Positions 45,721 through 56,379 of a stretch of 57,157 bases of DNA are shown piece after piece. The translations under genes and the position numbers were made by a program. Where the stretch lies: the NCBI RefSeq assembly GCF_000801335.2, contig NZ_JSEH01000028.1, forward strand, positions 1-57,157, written 5' to 3'. The DNA is from Desulfovibrio sp. TomC (GTDB lineage: Bacteria; Desulfobacterota; Desulfovibrionia; Desulfovibrionales; Desulfovibrionaceae). Below the pieces are notes generated by a model. That model had not been told where the DNA came from. It made no database searches and was given only the letters and a program-made list of their open reading frames with translations. Numbering within the stretch: the first letter of the stretch is position 1; each line of letters begins with the position of its first letter.

Positions 45721-48700
45721 TTACTGCGAATTGCCGGGCATTGTCCATGCAGCTGTATCGGAGGCCGCTGTTCCGTGGTCATCCGGCGCAAAGAGACCGG
45801 CCAGCCCGTCCAGGAACGGTCCTTTCTGGATGGGCTTGGTGAGCAGGACGGCGGCCCCGGCGGCGGCGGCCCGACCGCTTTCTTCGCGGAAGGCAAAGGC
45901 GGTGACCACCATGATCGGGGTGGTGGGGCGTCCGGCGGCGGCTTCACGCCGGCGGAGCTCCTCAATGACGGTGATCCCGTCGATGTCGGGCAGCTGGATA
46001 TCCATGATCACGGCGTCAAATTGGGCGGTCTCGAGTCGTTCCAGGGCCTGGGCGCCGGTATGGGCGTAGGTGACGGCCAGGGGCAGGCCTTCCAGAAAGG
46101 CTTCATACAACAGGCGATTGGGTTCGCTGTCCTCGACAATGAGCAGGCTGCGCCGATCGGTCGCCGCCGGGCGGGCCTGACGGGCGGAAATGGTCTGGAG
46201 CAGCTGGGCGGGCGGCTCATTGTGTCTGCGGGCGTCGCGAGGCAGGGCGCAGTAAAACGCGCTGCCGGCCCCGGCCGTGGATTCCACCCACAACCGGCCG
46301 TCCATGCCGTCGACCAGCAGGGAACAGATGGCCAGCCCCAGTCCCGTGCCGCCGTAGGCCCGGGTGGTGGAGGAGTCGGCCTGGGTGAAGGGCTTGAAAA
46401 TGGCTTCGCGTTTTTCCGAAGCGATGCCGATGCCGGTGTCGGACACGCAAAAGAGCAGATCCTCCCGGGCCAGCCGGGCCGGCAGCACGGACAGGCGCAG
46501 GACCACTTCGCCCTTGGCGGTGAATTTCACGGCATTGCCGGCCAGATTGACCAGGATCTGGCTGATGCGCCCCGGGTCGCCCCAGGCCTCCCTGGGCACG
46601 TCCGGGGCGGATTCGACGCGCACGACCAGGCCCTTGGCCGTGGCCTGGGGAGTGAGGAGGGCGGCGGCGTGGTGCAACAGTTCGACCGGATCATAGGCTT
46701 CCCGGGTCAGTTCCAGGACGCCGGACTCGATCTTGGACAGTTCGAGAATGTCGGTCAAAAGAGCCATGAGGGATTCGCCGGCCACTTCCAGGGTGCGCAG
46801 GAAGTCCTGCTGCCGGGAGGAGAGCGGCGTGTCGCGCAAGACATCCACCATGCCGAGGATGGTGTTCATGGGGGTTCGGATTTCGTGGCTCATGGTGGAC
46901 AGGAAGCGGCTCTTGGCCTGATTGGCCGCTTCGGCCGAATCCTTGGCCAGGCGCAGGGCCTCTTCCATGGTTTTGCGGCCGGTGATGTCCACGATCACGG
47001 ACAGCAGGCAGGCCTCGCCGTAGGCCTCCATGGGCGTGCACGACAACAGGACCGTGCCCAGCTGGCCGCTGCGCATCCGCAGCCGCAGTTCCATGTTGCG
47101 CACCTGCCCGTCACGTTCGATGGCCTGGGTGATGCGGTCCCGGTCGGTCGGATTGAGCCACAGGCCCAGTTCCCCGGGGGTGCGGTCGATGACGTCGCTG
47201 CGGGCATACCCGGAGATGGTGTAAAACGCCTCGTTGACGTCGAGATAACGGCCCTCGGCCAGGGTGCTGATGGTGACCACCACCGGGGAGAGGCGGAAAA
47301 TGTTGGCCAGGCGTTCCTGGCTCTGGCGCAGGGCCTGATCGGCGGCCAGCTGTTCGGTGACGTCCCGGGCGTAGATGGCCAGACGCAGTTTGCCGCCGGG
47401 GGCCGTCGGTATGGGATAGACGGTGTTTTCGTAGATATGTCCGGCGCGTTTGTCGGTGAAGCGCTCGGGCAGGCCGGTTTCCTGCACGTTGCGGTAGCGC
47501 TCGCGCCGGGCGGCGGCCACGGGCGCGTCGGTCAGTTCCAGGATGCCCCGGCCCAGCATGGATTCGACGGCCAGCCCGAAACGCTCGGCCCCGGTTTTGT
47601 TGATCATGACCACGTGGTAGGATTCGTCGAGGACCATGATGGCGTCGCTTGTGGCGTTGAGCACGGCTTCAAGCATTTCCCGGTGCTGGTTGAGGTCGTA
47701 CTCGGTGGCTTTTCGCCGGGCCACCTCGGTGCGCAGGCGGCGTCGCCACCACCAGACCGCGCTCACCAGCAGTCCGGCCAGAGCGCCGACCAGGAGCCAG
47801 CGCCCGGGCAGCCGTTTCGGGGATTGTCCGGGAAAAGTCGCCGCGTCGAACCAGCGGGCGGCCAGGGCGGTTTTGCGTTCCTGGGGGATGGCGTCCAGGG
47901 CTTTTTGCAGGATGGAGGCCAGTACGGCGTCGGGCGAGCCCATGCAGATGGCGTTGTCGGGCCAGGGCATGGTGGCGACGATGCGCAGATTGTCAAAGCC
48001 GTGTTCCCGGATGATGCCTGTTGCCGCCACGAGATTGAGAAAACAGGCGTCAGCCTGGCCATTGGCCACGGCGGTCACGGCCTCAATGGCGTTGCGTTTG
48101 AAATCGAATTGCGCCCCCAGATCGGGGCGTTCGTTTTGCAGGCGTTCGTAGGCAAAAAACGTGGGGGCCACGGCCACGGTCCGGCCGGCCAGATCGGCCA
48201 GGTTCCAGGCCATATCCGGGCCGGACCGGGCGATCATGACGTAGGGATGGCTGGCATAGGGCCGGGTCAGGTGCAAAAAGGTCCGGCGGGAGGGGGTGTC
48301 GGTGATGCAGGCAAACAGGTCGATGCCGCCGGTCTGGGCCATCTCCAGGGCGCGGGTGAAGGTGATGTCAAAGGCCGGGCTGAAGGTCACCTCGAGCATG
48401 GCGGACAGGACATCGAGATAGTCGGCGGCCAATCCCTGGAAGCGGGGCGTGCCGTCGGGGGCGCGCACGATGCTTTGGAAGGGCGTCTGGCCGTTGGACA
48501 CGCCCACGCGCAACACCGGATGGGCGTCCAGGTAGGCCTGTTCGGCCTCGGTCAGCCGGGAGCGGATATCGATGCCTGGCGGCGTCCGGGGCGCGGCCTG
48601 GACCGGCGTGCCCCCGAGGCACAGCAGCCACGGCAGCCACAGCAGTATCCCCAGCAGGCGAACAGGGCCGGGCCTGCGGCCTGAGCCGCGCACGGCCGTT

Positions 48701-48747
48701 GCGGCCAGGGGCCGGGGCTGGACAGGGAGGCGACCAGAGGCGTTCAT
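45721..48747 (-). CDS. Hybrid sensor kinase with periplasmic solute-binding domain
   Basis: 1008 residues. A signal/TM segment is at about 30-50, then an SBP_bac_3 amino-acid-type binding domain (about 70-305), TM2 near 318-338, and two PAS domains (about 360-610). HisKA with SHEIRTPMNTILG, HATPase (FTQADSSTTRAYGGTGLGLA) and a C-terminal receiver (IMDIQLPDIDG, Asp in the phosphoacceptor position, about 920) complete the chain. It resembles EvgS/BvgS-type kinases, which sense ligands in the periplasm and relay phosphate internally. No Hpt domain is seen, so an external phosphotransfer protein is expected. It starts 18 bases after the Nif11-like gene. Confidence 0.92.
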   Translation of the reverse strand: MNASGRLPVQPRPLAATAVRGSGRRPGPVRLLGILLWLPWLLCLGGTPVQAAPRTPPGIDIRSRLTEAEQAYLDAHPVLRVGVSNGQTPFQSIVRAPDGTPRFQGLAADYLDVLSAMLEVTFSPAFDITFTRALEMAQTGGIDLFACITDTPSRRTFLHLTRPYASHPYVMIARSGPDMAWNLADLAGRTVAVAPTFFAYERLQNERPDLGAQFDFKRNAIEAVTAVANGQADACFLNLVAATGIIREHGFDNLRIVATMPWPDNAICMGSPDAVLASILQKALDAIPQERKTALAARWFDAATFPGQSPKRLPGRWLLVGALAGLLVSAVWWWRRRLRTEVARRKATEYDLNQHREMLEAVLNATSDAIMVLDESYHVVMINKTGAERFGLAVESMLGRGILELTDAPVAAARRERYRNVQETGLPERFTDKRAGHIYENTVYPIPTAPGGKLRLAIYARDVTEQLAADQALRQSQERLANIFRLSPVVVTISTLAEGRYLDVNEAFYTISGYARSDVIDRTPGELGLWLNPTDRDRITQAIERDGQVRNMELRLRMRSGQLGTVLLSCTPMEAYGEACLLSVIVDITGRKTMEEALRLAKDSAEAANQAKSRFLSTMSHEIRTPMNTILGMVDVLRDTPLSSRQQDFLRTLEVAGESLMALLTDILELSKIESGVLELTREAYDPVELLHHAAALLTPQATAKGLVVRVESAPDVPREAWGDPGRISQILVNLAGNAVKFTAKGEVVLRLSVLPARLAREDLLFCVSDTGIGIASEKREAIFKPFTQADSSTTRAYGGTGLGLAICSLLVDGMDGRLWVESTAGAGSAFYCALPRDARRHNEPPAQLLQTISARQARPAATDRRSLLIVEDSEPNRLLYEAFLEGLPLAVTYAHTGAQALERLETAQFDAVIMDIQLPDIDGITVIEELRRREAAAGRPTTPIMVVTAFAFREESGRAAAAGAAVLLTKPIQKGPFLDGLAGLFAPDDHGTAASDTAAWTMPGNSQ

Positions 48748-48765
48748 GTCCGGTCGCCTGGGCGG

Positions 48766-49011
48766 CTACATGAAGGCGTACGAGGCGTCGCCGTGCTGCC
48801 GGCGCACCCGGTCGATGACTGCGGCCCGTTCAGGCGAGGCCTGGCCGGCCGGGCTGGTGGCGCAGACCAGTTCGGCCGGGCTGAACCGATAGCCTTCCAG
48901 GATGACGAAACGGCGGCGTTCCCACTTGTTTTTGCATTCGCCAAGGGCCCAGCGAAATTGCGGGTCCTCATGCAGGCGGGCGACAAAGGCCTTGGCACTT
49001 TCAAGCGACAT
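48766..49011 (-). CDS. Nif11-like peptide
   Basis: 81 residues. The opening MSLESAKAFVARLHEDPQFR is the Nif11 domain signature, a helical domain used as a leader in Nif11-type ribosomally made peptides and as a stand-alone protein. No double-Gly cleavage site or modifying enzyme is seen, so it may be a stand-alone regulator. GGAGG precedes the ATG. It lies 18 bases before the hybrid kinase and probably shares its transcript. The link to the kinase is inferred. Confidence 0.8.
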   Translation of the reverse strand: MSLESAKAFVARLHEDPQFRWALGECKNKWERRRFVILEGYRFSPAELVCATSPAGQASPERAAVIDRVRRQHGDASYAFM

Positions 49012-49267
49012 AACGTGGTCCTCCCCGAAAAATCAGGGATGGTCTTTGCACGTCGCGCGCCAAACGGGCGTTGGGGCGGTGAATTCCATATATGACAAGT
49101 CATTTTAAGCGGTTGCCTATGAATTGTCCGACGCTGTCAGCCGTGACCGTCCAGTCGGGCGATACACTTTTTTATATTGTGGCCAGGGTTGTCGACAAAC
49201 CTCAAACGCCCGGGGCCTGCGCCGGCGCCAGTCCGCCATGCCTTTGGAGGTGTCCGGACGCAAAGGG

Positions 49268-49600
49268 TCACTCGGCGTAGTTGCTGTTGCAGTATTTGGT
49301 GCACCAGGCGAGTCCGACGCCAATGGTTGGCATGCAGCCGTTGAACTGATTGGGGCCGGTCAGCGCGTTGCTTGTGGCGGCGCAAGCGTCAACGCAGGCT
49401 TTACGGGATGTATGTTTGACCGAAATAGCCTGGGAATCGTACGTGTTGCAGATGTTGATGGTGTCGCACGAGTTGCTCCGCCCTCCCTCGGAGGTATAGC
49501 AGAAGCCCCGAAATTCCGAATCGGTTACCGGCTTGGGCGTACAGGCGGCGATCAGGCAGACGGCCACGAGACAGCCAGTGGCGAGAAGAATCGGACGCAT
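49268..49600 (-). CDS. Cys-rich lipoprotein
   Basis: 110 residues. The lipobox LIAAC (Cys at about 20) is followed by a mature part with eight further Cys (CYTSEGG, SCDTINICNTY, ACVDACAAT, GCMP, WCTKYC). Disulfide-stabilised folds of this kind are secreted or surface-exposed. I know no family. It has its own upstream region. Confidence 0.7.
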   Translation of the reverse strand: MRPILLATGCLVAVCLIAACTPKPVTDSEFRGFCYTSEGGRSNSCDTINICNTYDSQAISVKHTSRKACVDACAATSNALTGPNQFNGCMPTIGVGLAWCTKYCNSNYAE

Positions 49601-50189
49601 AGAATTTCTCTGTGGGTTAGAGGGTGCGGGGGGATTCCCGGGCGTTATCCAGGGTCCACACTATACCCGGCCCGTATCTTTTGCCAGAGGGTGCATCCGG
49701 TGCGGCAGTGGATTGTGCAAAATCTTGTACCCGCTTTGGCGGCCTGGTTCGGCCGGTACAATATTCTGTACTCCGACGCCGACGCACACGGGGTCTGAGG
49801 ACATCGGACGCTGTTTTTAACTCACTGGAACATCTTGTTTTTTTACGATTGGAGGAGAGTTTTCCCTATTGGCCCGGCTCTTGCTAAAAAGGAAATATCC
49901 TTCCTCTTCAGACACAATTTTAGAAAAAGGACTTCAGGGATGGCGACCCGGAAGTCCTTTTTCATTTGCGGCGCCGGGGGCGCGACGCCTGGCCAGACCG
50001 GTCCCCTGGGCTTCCCTGAAGCGACTGGGCCGGCTGGGCTGGGCGACCGTTGCCAATCTTTTCCCCCGTGCGCCTCAGACGCGAAAACACCGCGCGCATT
50101 GATGGATGCGCGCAGTGTTCTGTCTCGTTCGGCTGGCCGCCGCCCGCCCCGGCCCCTGAAGGGCGGGCGGCCGGGGCGTTCAAATCCTT
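49601..50189. other. Intergenic region between the lipoprotein and glnS, with terminators
   Basis: No convincing gene is seen. A terminator-like hairpin at 49925-49961 (AAAAGGACTTC with GAAGTCCTTTT) points rightward or both ways. Downstream of glnS lie two hairpins: 50141-50171 (CCGCCCGCCC with GGGCGGGCGG) and 50086-50119 (arms of 13-14 bases with one mismatch, then TTTT on the minus strand). Confidence 0.55.
50086..50119 (-). terminator. Probable terminator of glnS
   Basis: AACACCGCGCGCAT pairs with ATGCGCGCAGTGTT except for one C-A mismatch, with a 6-base loop. On the minus strand a run of four T follows. Confidence 0.5.
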
Positions 50190-51893
<1,704 letters not shown>

Positions 51894-51995
51894 GGCTGGA
51901 CCTCGTGGAGACAGGATTGGGCACGGCCGGAGGCCGGCCGCAGGAAAACGGGAATTTTACGGGAATAGGCTGGCGAGGTCAAATCGGATCGGGGT

Positions 51996-52030
51996 CCGGA
52001 ACAACGCCGCCCGAGGCGGCGTTGTTCCGG
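51996..52030. terminator. Long perfect hairpin between the SH3-like gene and glnS
   Basis: CCGGAACAACGCCGCC (51996-52011) pairs perfectly with GGCGGCGTTGTTCCGG (52015-52030), a 16-bp stem with a 3-base loop. There is no clear T-run on either strand, so it may be a terminator of reduced efficiency or an mRNA-stabilising structure. Confidence 0.5.
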
Positions 52031-52069
52031 CCGTTGTCTGCTCTGCCCGGACCGGGGCGGGCCGGCGGT

Positions 52070-52462
52070 CTAGAAAATGTTGTTCGTGTTGACCCAGCCG
52101 TACAGGTTGATGCTTGGCACGTGCACCAAAGCCCAGCCTTCCCGGTCGTCGACCAGGATGTCCACCGGGGTGCAGCTGGGCATTTTGGCCAGCTCGCCGC
52201 AGTAGGTCCCTTCACAGTTGCGAAGCGGCAACCCCGTGAACCCCGTCCTGGCCGTCCGCTGGGGGGTCAGGGTCCAGGCCTCGGCCAGGATGGCCCGCTG
52301 TTGCGAGCTCAGGCCCATCGCCATGGCCTGGGTTCCCATGGGCTGCGTCATCGGAGCCTGTTTCATGGCTGGCGGCGTGGCCTGGGCCGCAGCGGTACAG
52401 GCAAAGAACAAGGCGGACACAAACGCGAGCGCAAACAGTGGGAAGATGAGACGACTCTTCAT
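52070..52462 (-). CDS. Secreted SH3-like domain protein
   Basis: 130 residues. A signal peptide (MKSRLIFPLFALAFVSALFF) and a Met/Gln/Ala-rich linker precede an SH3b-like domain (TGLPLRNCEGTYCGELAKMP, then GWALVHVPSINLYGWVNTNN). Such domains bind cell-wall or surface ligands. The two Cys probably form a disulfide. AAGGAGG lies 5 bases before the ATG at 52462, which fixes the start. Confidence 0.75.
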   Translation of the reverse strand: MKSRLIFPLFALAFVSALFFACTAAAQATPPAMKQAPMTQPMGTQAMAMGLSSQQRAILAEAWTLTPQRTARTGFTGLPLRNCEGTYCGELAKMPSCTPVDILVDDREGWALVHVPSINLYGWVNTNNIF

Positions 52463-52777
52463 AAAAGCCTCCTTCATGTTTTGCCGCGCCGGTTGGCGCG
52501 CCGCCAGCAAACGCGCGGCGGTGACGTCCTGTTCCCCATGGAAGAGGATTTCACAGCATCCCCGTTATACCCCCTGATTTTCGCCCGTCAATGTTGAATA
52601 TTCCTTTTGCCCGCTCGGCGGCCGGTCTGGCCGTTTCTCGCCAGGGCAACCGGGTACGATCATTGACAAAAGTGTAGCAAAACTGTTTTGTTCTATAATT
52701 TAATTCCAATATTTCAGGATGTTGACAATCAAACGTCCTTGTTGCAAAGCTCCCGCATCTTTACCAGGGGCGACAGT
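52463..52777. other. Divergent promoter region of the SH3-like and PAS-GGDEF-EAL genes
   Basis: AT-rich near 52650-52720, with a TTGACA at 52663 and a TATAAT at 52694. Their spacing of 25 bases is too wide for a normal sigma-70 promoter, so the true start site is uncertain. No gene is seen. Confidence 0.35.
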
Positions 52778-55267
52778 ATGGCCATGCATTCCCCGGGGCT
52801 GCTCCCCGATGTCCCGGAAGACGTCCACCAGCGCATCTTCCAATGCTCTCCCAACGCAGCCCTCTTGCGCGATGCCGACGGTATCGTGCTTGCAGTCAAT
52901 GCCGCCTTTGAGGCCCTCTTTGGCGTGGACGCGGCCGAGGTTGTCGGGCGGGATCTGCGGGCGGTGGTGCGTCCGGCCGTGGACAGGGACGGCGACGGGG
53001 GGGGCGAGGTCTGGAGTCTGTCCGGCGCGGCCTTTTTGCGGGAAACCCGCTGGGGCGCCCACGACGGCGGCACGGTGGATGTGAGCCTGTCCCAGTTTCC
53101 GGTGGGGGACAGCGGCGGCAAGACCATCTCCTGCGTGATTTTTCGGGATATTTCCGGGCGTCGCCGGGCCGAGGAACAGCTCGACGCGGCCGAGCGCAAG
53201 TACCGCTCCATCTTTGAAAATGCCGTCGAGGGCATCTTTCAGACCACCCCCGGCGGCCGCTATCTGGAGGCCAATCGCACCCTGGCCCGCATCTACGGCT
53301 TTGTATCCGTGGCCGAGATGACCGAGTATTTCCGGGACATCAAAAACCAGCTCTACGTCGATCCCAGGCGGCGCGACGACTTCGTGCGCCGGCTTTCGGC
53401 CCATGACGAGGTGCACAACTTCGAGTCGCAGATCCGGAAAAAAGACGGGGCCGTCATCTGGATTTCCGAAAATGCCCGGGTGGTGCGCGATGCCTCCGGC
53501 GAGGCGGTCTACTACGAAGGCACGGTGGTGGACATCACCGACCGCAAGCGGGCCGAGGAACAGCTGGCCGCCCAGCGGGCCTATTTCGACCAGCTTTTTG
53601 CCAATTCCCCCCAGGCCATTGCGCTTATCGACATGCACCGCAACATCGTGGACGCCAACCACGCCTTTGAAAATCTTTTCGGCTTCAGGGCTGAGGAGAT
53701 CAAGGGTTTCGGCATGCGCACCTATATCGTGCCCGATCACCTGCTTGGCGAGTGCGAGAGCACCCGAAACGCCATTTTGTCGGGCAACACGCTGGTGCGC
53801 GAGACGTTTCGGCAGCACCGCGACGGCCGGCTCATCCCGGTGTCCATGATCGGCTTTCCCATTGAAATCGGCGGCCGGGTCCAGGGCATCGTCTACGTGT
53901 ATCAGGACATCTCCGAGCGCAAGGCCTTTGAGGAGCAGATCACCCATCAGGCCTTCCACGACGCCCTGACCGGGCTGCCCAACCGCAGCCTGTTTGCCGA
54001 CCGCCTGGACCGGGCGCTGACGCGCGGCAAACGCCGCAGCGACTACCAGTATGCCGTGCTCATGATCGACCTCAACAAGTTCAAGGGCATAAACGACACC
54101 CTGGGGCATCAGGCCGGGGACCAGCTGCTCATCGAAGTGTCGCGGCGGCTGTTGTCCTGCGTGCGCACCATGGACACCGTGGCCCGCCTGGGCGGAGACG
54201 AGTTCGCCATCATCCTGGAGGAACTCAAGTCCAAGAAAGAGGTCATGACCGTGGTCGAACGCATCGGCACGGTCCTTGGCCGGCCCTGCGTCCTGTGCGG
54301 CTCCACGGTCACTCCCGGGGCCAGCATCGGCATTGTGCTGCGCACCCTGGACTACACGAGCGCCGAAGACATTTTGCGCGACGCCGACATCGCCATGTAC
54401 CGGGCCAAGGAATCGGGCCGCACCTCCATGATCTTTGATCGCCAGATGCACCAGGAAATCCTTGAGGCCATCACCCTGGAAGCCGATCTGCGCGCGGCCC
54501 TGGAGCGGGGCGAGCTGCTGCTCCACTACCAGCCCATTGTCGATGTCCAAAGCGGTCGGATCGAGGGTTTTGAGGCCCTGGTGCGCTGGGATCATCCCAT
54601 CCGGGGGCTGGTGCCGCCGGTGCGCTTTATCCCGCTGGCCGAGGAGACCGGGCTGATCCTGCCGCTTGGCCGTTTCGTCATCACCGAGGCCTGCCGCCAG
54701 CTGCGGTCCTGGCAGCTTACGATGCCCGAGGCCGGGGCGCTTTCGGTCAGCGTCAACGTGTCCTGCCGCCAGTTCGTCAAGGACGGGCTGGTGGAACATG
54801 TGTCCGGGGTGCTGGCCGAAACCGGATTGGACCCGGCCTGCCTCAAGCTTGAGATCACCGAGTCGGTGCTCATGCACGACGCCCAGCACACGGCCGGGGA
54901 ACTCAACCGCTTAAAGAAGCTCGGAGTCAAGATCGCCATCGACGACTTCGGCACCGGCTATTCCTCCCTGTCCTATCTGCGCCAGCTGCCCATCGACCAC
55001 CTGAAGATCGACCGGTCCTTTATCAGCGGCGACGACTGCAACGGCGAGAGCCAGGAAATCGTCAAATCCATCATCGCCCTGGCCCGCAGCCTGGGCCTGA
55101 CCGTCATTGCCGAGGGGGTCGAGCATCAGGACCAGCTCGACAAACTGCGCTTTGCCGATTGCGACAAGGCGCAGGGCTTCATGTTCTCGCGCCCGGTGGA
55201 CAAGGACGCGGCCCTGCAGCTGCTCCGGGAGGCCTTGGACGGCGGCTGCGGCTGCTCTCCGGTCTGA
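52778..55267 (+). CDS. PAS-GGDEF-EAL c-di-GMP turnover protein
   Basis: 829 residues. Three PAS domains (about 15-135, 140-275, 285-395) precede a GGDEF domain (RLGGDEFAII near 500) and an EAL domain (EGFEALVRW near 590, then DDFGTGYSSLSYLRQLPIDH). Both catalytic motifs are intact, so the protein could make and cleave c-di-GMP; many such proteins are mainly phosphodiesterases. There is no membrane segment, so it senses intracellular signals. The ATG at 52778 with AGGGG upstream is preferred. No partner gene is adjacent. Confidence 0.9.
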   Translation: MAMHSPGLLPDVPEDVHQRIFQCSPNAALLRDADGIVLAVNAAFEALFGVDAAEVVGRDLRAVVRPAVDRDGDGGGEVWSLSGAAFLRETRWGAHDGGTVDVSLSQFPVGDSGGKTISCVIFRDISGRRRAEEQLDAAERKYRSIFENAVEGIFQTTPGGRYLEANRTLARIYGFVSVAEMTEYFRDIKNQLYVDPRRRDDFVRRLSAHDEVHNFESQIRKKDGAVIWISENARVVRDASGEAVYYEGTVVDITDRKRAEEQLAAQRAYFDQLFANSPQAIALIDMHRNIVDANHAFENLFGFRAEEIKGFGMRTYIVPDHLLGECESTRNAILSGNTLVRETFRQHRDGRLIPVSMIGFPIEIGGRVQGIVYVYQDISERKAFEEQITHQAFHDALTGLPNRSLFADRLDRALTRGKRRSDYQYAVLMIDLNKFKGINDTLGHQAGDQLLIEVSRRLLSCVRTMDTVARLGGDEFAIILEELKSKKEVMTVVERIGTVLGRPCVLCGSTVTPGASIGIVLRTLDYTSAEDILRDADIAMYRAKESGRTSMIFDRQMHQEILEAITLEADLRAALERGELLLHYQPIVDVQSGRIEGFEALVRWDHPIRGLVPPVRFIPLAEETGLILPLGRFVITEACRQLRSWQLTMPEAGALSVSVNVSCRQFVKDGLVEHVSGVLAETGLDPACLKLEITESVLMHDAQHTAGELNRLKKLGVKIAIDDFGTGYSSLSYLRQLPIDHLKIDRSFISGDDCNGESQEIVKSIIALARSLGLTVIAEGVEHQDQLDKLRFADCDKAQGFMFSRPVDKDAALQLLREALDGGCGCSPV

Positions 55268-55496
55268 CGTCCGTGGCCGGGCCGCCGGCCTGACGTTCTT
55301 CCCTGCCCCGGGCCGCCGGTTTCGCCGTGCCCCTTTTTCTCCCAACGTCCCCTTTTGTGCCGTTATTTCTGTAACCGGTTGTCTTCGGCCGGCGTCTTTT
55401 CGTATAGAAGGCAGAGCCTCCGGAGAGAAAAGCAGCGCCCGAGGCTCTGGGGAACTATGTCGGCCAAGAGCCGACAGGAAGTTGACAAAATATACG

Positions 55497-55530
55497 ATGG
55501 CAGAGTGTACAGTACTGTGCGCTCTGCCAT
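55497..55530. promoter_or_regulatory. Nested palindrome upstream of the FlxA-like gene
   Basis: ATGGCAGAG (55497-55505) pairs with CTCTGCCAT (55522-55530), enclosing the inner palindrome ACAGTACTGT (55509-55518). A TTGACA lies at 55482-55487, so it may be an operator or a structured element. It is too far from the sigma-28 promoter to be part of it. Confidence 0.4.
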
Positions 55531-55626
55531 TATTTATTTGCAGTGCAAAAGAATGTGACGCCTTTTGTTTGCAAAAGATACAGAATTCATAAAAAATTAT
55601 TGTCGCTATTTTTTTTATTTCTGTCC

Positions 55627-55653
55627 TAAACAATCAGAAATGTCGTCCGATAG
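55627..55653 (+). promoter_or_regulatory. Sigma-28 (FliA) promoter
   Basis: TAAA (55627-55630), a 15-base spacer, then TCCGATAG (55646-55653), matching 6 of 8 positions of the FliA consensus GCCGATAA. Spacing is exactly right. The start codon of the FlxA-like gene at 55678 is 24 bases downstream, with AAAGGAGG between. Confidence 0.7.
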
Positions 55654-55677
55654 GTGCTCATACAAAAGGAGGTTGCC

Positions 55678-56289
55678 ATGGCAGCCATTGATACGTCCCT
55701 GACACTGTATGCGAACACCTCCCAGTCGCTCACCTCTGCCAGTTCGGGCCTCACGGCCACCGCCAAAACGACCTCGGGCGGCTCGTCTTCGAGCACGTCC
55801 GCTTCCGGCGACACCGTGACCATCTCGGACGAGGGCAAAGCCCTGGCCTACAGTCTGGGCACGGGCCAGACGGCCAGCAACGCCGCGACCACCGCCGCCT
55901 CGGCGACCACGGCCACGACCGAGGAAGCCTCCGCCACGTCCACGACCACTGCTGCCGCCGGTTCGAGCGCCGCCGAGTCCACCGCCTCGGCCCAGGGCAG
56001 CGGCGGGGCCAAGGGCTCCGGCTCGGCCAGCAGCAGTGATTCGGAGGACGAAACAGACACCACCACCTCGGACGAACTCAAGGATCAGATCGAGCAGCTA
56101 CAAAAGGAAATTGAGCAGCTTGATAGCGAGCAGCTTTCCGAGGACGAGAAAAAGACGCAGAAGATGGAATTGCAAAACGAATTGGCCCAACTCCAGACCG
56201 CCTACGCCGAGGCGCTCCAGAATGAAGAGAGTTCGAGCTCGTCGACCAGCGGCAACACGGCCGCCACAGCCCTGGGCGGCGCATCCTGA
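55678..56289 (+). CDS. FlxA-like protein
   Basis: 203 residues. The N-terminus (AIDTSLTLYANTSQSLT) leads into a long Ala/Ser/Thr-rich low-complexity region. A coiled coil at about 130-185 (DQIEQLQKEIEQLD, then QKMELQNELAQLQTAYAEAL) matches the FlxA family, which in E. coli is expressed under FliA. The short TVTISDEGKALA block resembles motifs in flagellum-related proteins. A well-placed sigma-28 promoter supports a motility link. Its molecular role is unknown. Confidence 0.8.
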   Translation: MAAIDTSLTLYANTSQSLTSASSGLTATAKTTSGGSSSSTSASGDTVTISDEGKALAYSLGTGQTASNAATTAASATTATTEEASATSTTTAAAGSSAAESTASAQGSGGAKGSGSASSSDSEDETDTTTSDELKDQIEQLQKEIEQLDSEQLSEDEKKTQKMELQNELAQLQTAYAEALQNEESSSSSTSGNTAATALGGAS

Positions 56290-56305
56290 TGCCGTCGGTG
56301 TTTCC

Positions 56306-56343
56306 GGCGGCGTCGGCTGGCCCATGGACCAGCCAACGCCGCC
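56306..56343. terminator. Terminator between convergent genes
   Basis: GGCGGCGT and GGCTGG arms pair with CCAGCC and ACGCCGCC with one mismatch. It lies between the rightward FlxA-like gene and the leftward secreted-protein gene. Confidence 0.55.
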
Positions 56344-56379
56344 GGCGGCCGGGGTTGCGAGGGTTTGCCGCTTGGCGAT

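Noticed and set aside
45184-48684. An 1166-codon frame antisense to the hybrid kinase and Yqj-like genes
   Set aside because: It is a codon-bias shadow rich in Gly, Gln and His, with no domain. The genes on the other strand are clear.
52663-52699. A TTGACA and TATAAT pair upstream of the PAS-GGDEF-EAL gene
   Set aside because: The spacing of 25 bases is too large for a sigma-70 promoter.
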